Positions 5,180 to 5,604 of a stretch of DNA of 5,604 nucleotides are shown piece after piece. Under the pieces are notes generated by a model. The model was not told the origin of the DNA. It was given only the letters and a program-made list of their open reading frames with translations, and did no database searches. Both the position numbers and the translations under genes were made by a program. This stretch comes from Acidimicrobiaceae bacterium (GTDB lineage: Bacteria > Actinomycetota > Acidimicrobiia > Acidimicrobiales > RAAP-2): positions 424 through 6,027 of the forward strand of contig PMFY01000269.1 of NCBI GenBank assembly GCA_003157945.1, in the 5' to 3' direction. Each line of letters opens with the position of its first letter. Position 1 is the first letter of the stretch.

Positions 5180-5604
5180 ATCTCCGGACGACCAACAAAC
5201 TCCGCCGCCGCCACCAGATCCTCCAGGCCGCGCACGACCTCATCGCCCGGGAGGGCATCGGGGCACTGTCCATGCGCACCCTCGCCGACGCGGCCCAGGT
5301 CAGCGTCCCCACCATCTACGCACTGGTGGGCGCCCGTGACGACGTGATCACCGCGCTCATGGCCGAGGGCGTCCTCCGCTTCGACAAGGGGCTGGCGGCG
5401 CTCGCCTCCCGCGGTCTCTTCCGGGTGACGGACCTCGTCGAACTGCTCACGGGGATCGTCGACCACGAACGCGAGCTGGTCCGGGGCCTGCTGGCCTCCG
5501 GCATGCTGGCCTCCGTCGGCTCCGGCCGCTTCGTCCTCCTCCGACGGATGCGCGAGGAACTGGAAACGGCGTTCGTCGAGGCCGTGGCCGACGGCGAGCT
5601 GACC
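5173..5604 (+). CDS. TetR/AcrR-family transcriptional regulator, N-terminal part (runs off the right edge)
   Basis: This is a predicted DNA-binding repressor. The first 144 codons are open to the window edge. Residues about 10-62 form the TetR helix-turn-helix domain: first helix LRRRHQILQAAHDLIAREG (10-28), then SMRTLADAAQVSVPTIYALV (33-52), with the recognition helix around VPTIYALVGARDDVI. The rest (from about 63) is the beginning of the helical ligand-binding domain, which in this family does not reveal the ligand. The GTG at 5173 is the only usable start: an in-frame TAA at 5161-5163 lies just upstream, and the next in-frame ATG falls inside the helix-turn-helix. Full-length family members are about 190-220 aa, so roughly 50-70 residues are missing. 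The gene is divergent from the c-di-GMP gene, with 156 bp between the starts, and its start lies inside a long dyad, suggesting autoregulation. Whether it also controls the divergent gene is unknown. Confidence 0.9.
   Translation, partial: MQDLRTTNKLRRRHQILQAAHDLIAREGIGALSMRTLADAAQVSVPTIYALVGARDDVITALMAEGVLRFDKGLAALASRGLFRVTDLVELLTGIVDHERELVRGLLASGMLASVGSGRFVLLRRMREELETAFVEAVADGELT

Noticed and set aside
5068..5466. A 132-codon minus-strand frame opposite the TetR gene
   Set aside because: It overlaps the clear TetR helix-turn-helix coding sequence and the operator region; no family features are seen.

Overview
This is a GC-rich window, with third codon positions dominated by G and C and long spurious ORFs on the antisense strand. 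GTG start use, an apparently leaderless regulator gene and the protein families present all point to a high-GC actinobacterium. An Acidimicrobiia-like lineage is only a guess, because the window holds no phylogenetic marker.

The layout is a divergent gene arrangement. Three genes lie on the minus strand, read from right to left. The first is a large cytoplasmic bifunctional cyclic-di-GMP enzyme of about 1099 aa, with a degenerate receiver-like N-terminus, four PAS-type domains, GGDEF and EAL (5016 to 1717). The second is a 284-aa membrane protein with the DUF4118 (KdpD-type) transmembrane module and a GAF-like tail but no kinase domain (1674 to 820). The third is the first 205 codons of a glucose-6-phosphate dehydrogenase, zwf, which runs off the left edge (617 to 1). 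On the plus strand, a TetR-family regulator starts at 5173 and runs off the right edge.

The 156-bp region between the c-di-GMP gene and the tetR-type gene is the most information-rich noncoding part. It holds a 34-bp imperfect dyad (12 of 14 positions match) that overlaps the GTG start and the candidate -10 of the regulator, a perfect 20-bp palindrome inside a larger nested inverted repeat, and a plausible promoter and Shine-Dalgarno for the c-di-GMP gene. The simplest reading is that the TetR protein represses itself and may also affect the divergent c-di-GMP gene.

The c-di-GMP gene and the DUF4118 gene are only 42 nt apart and in the same reading frame, separated by a single TAA and 14 codons, so they are probably co-transcribed. 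zwf follows after a 202-bp gap with two hairpins and has its own good Shine-Dalgarno; it may be a separate unit. I see no mobile element, CRISPR array, tRNA or rRNA, and no clear evidence of a wholly new system. The points most worth checking are the divergent operator region and the pairing of a multi-PAS c-di-GMP enzyme with a kinase-less KdpD-type sensor module.
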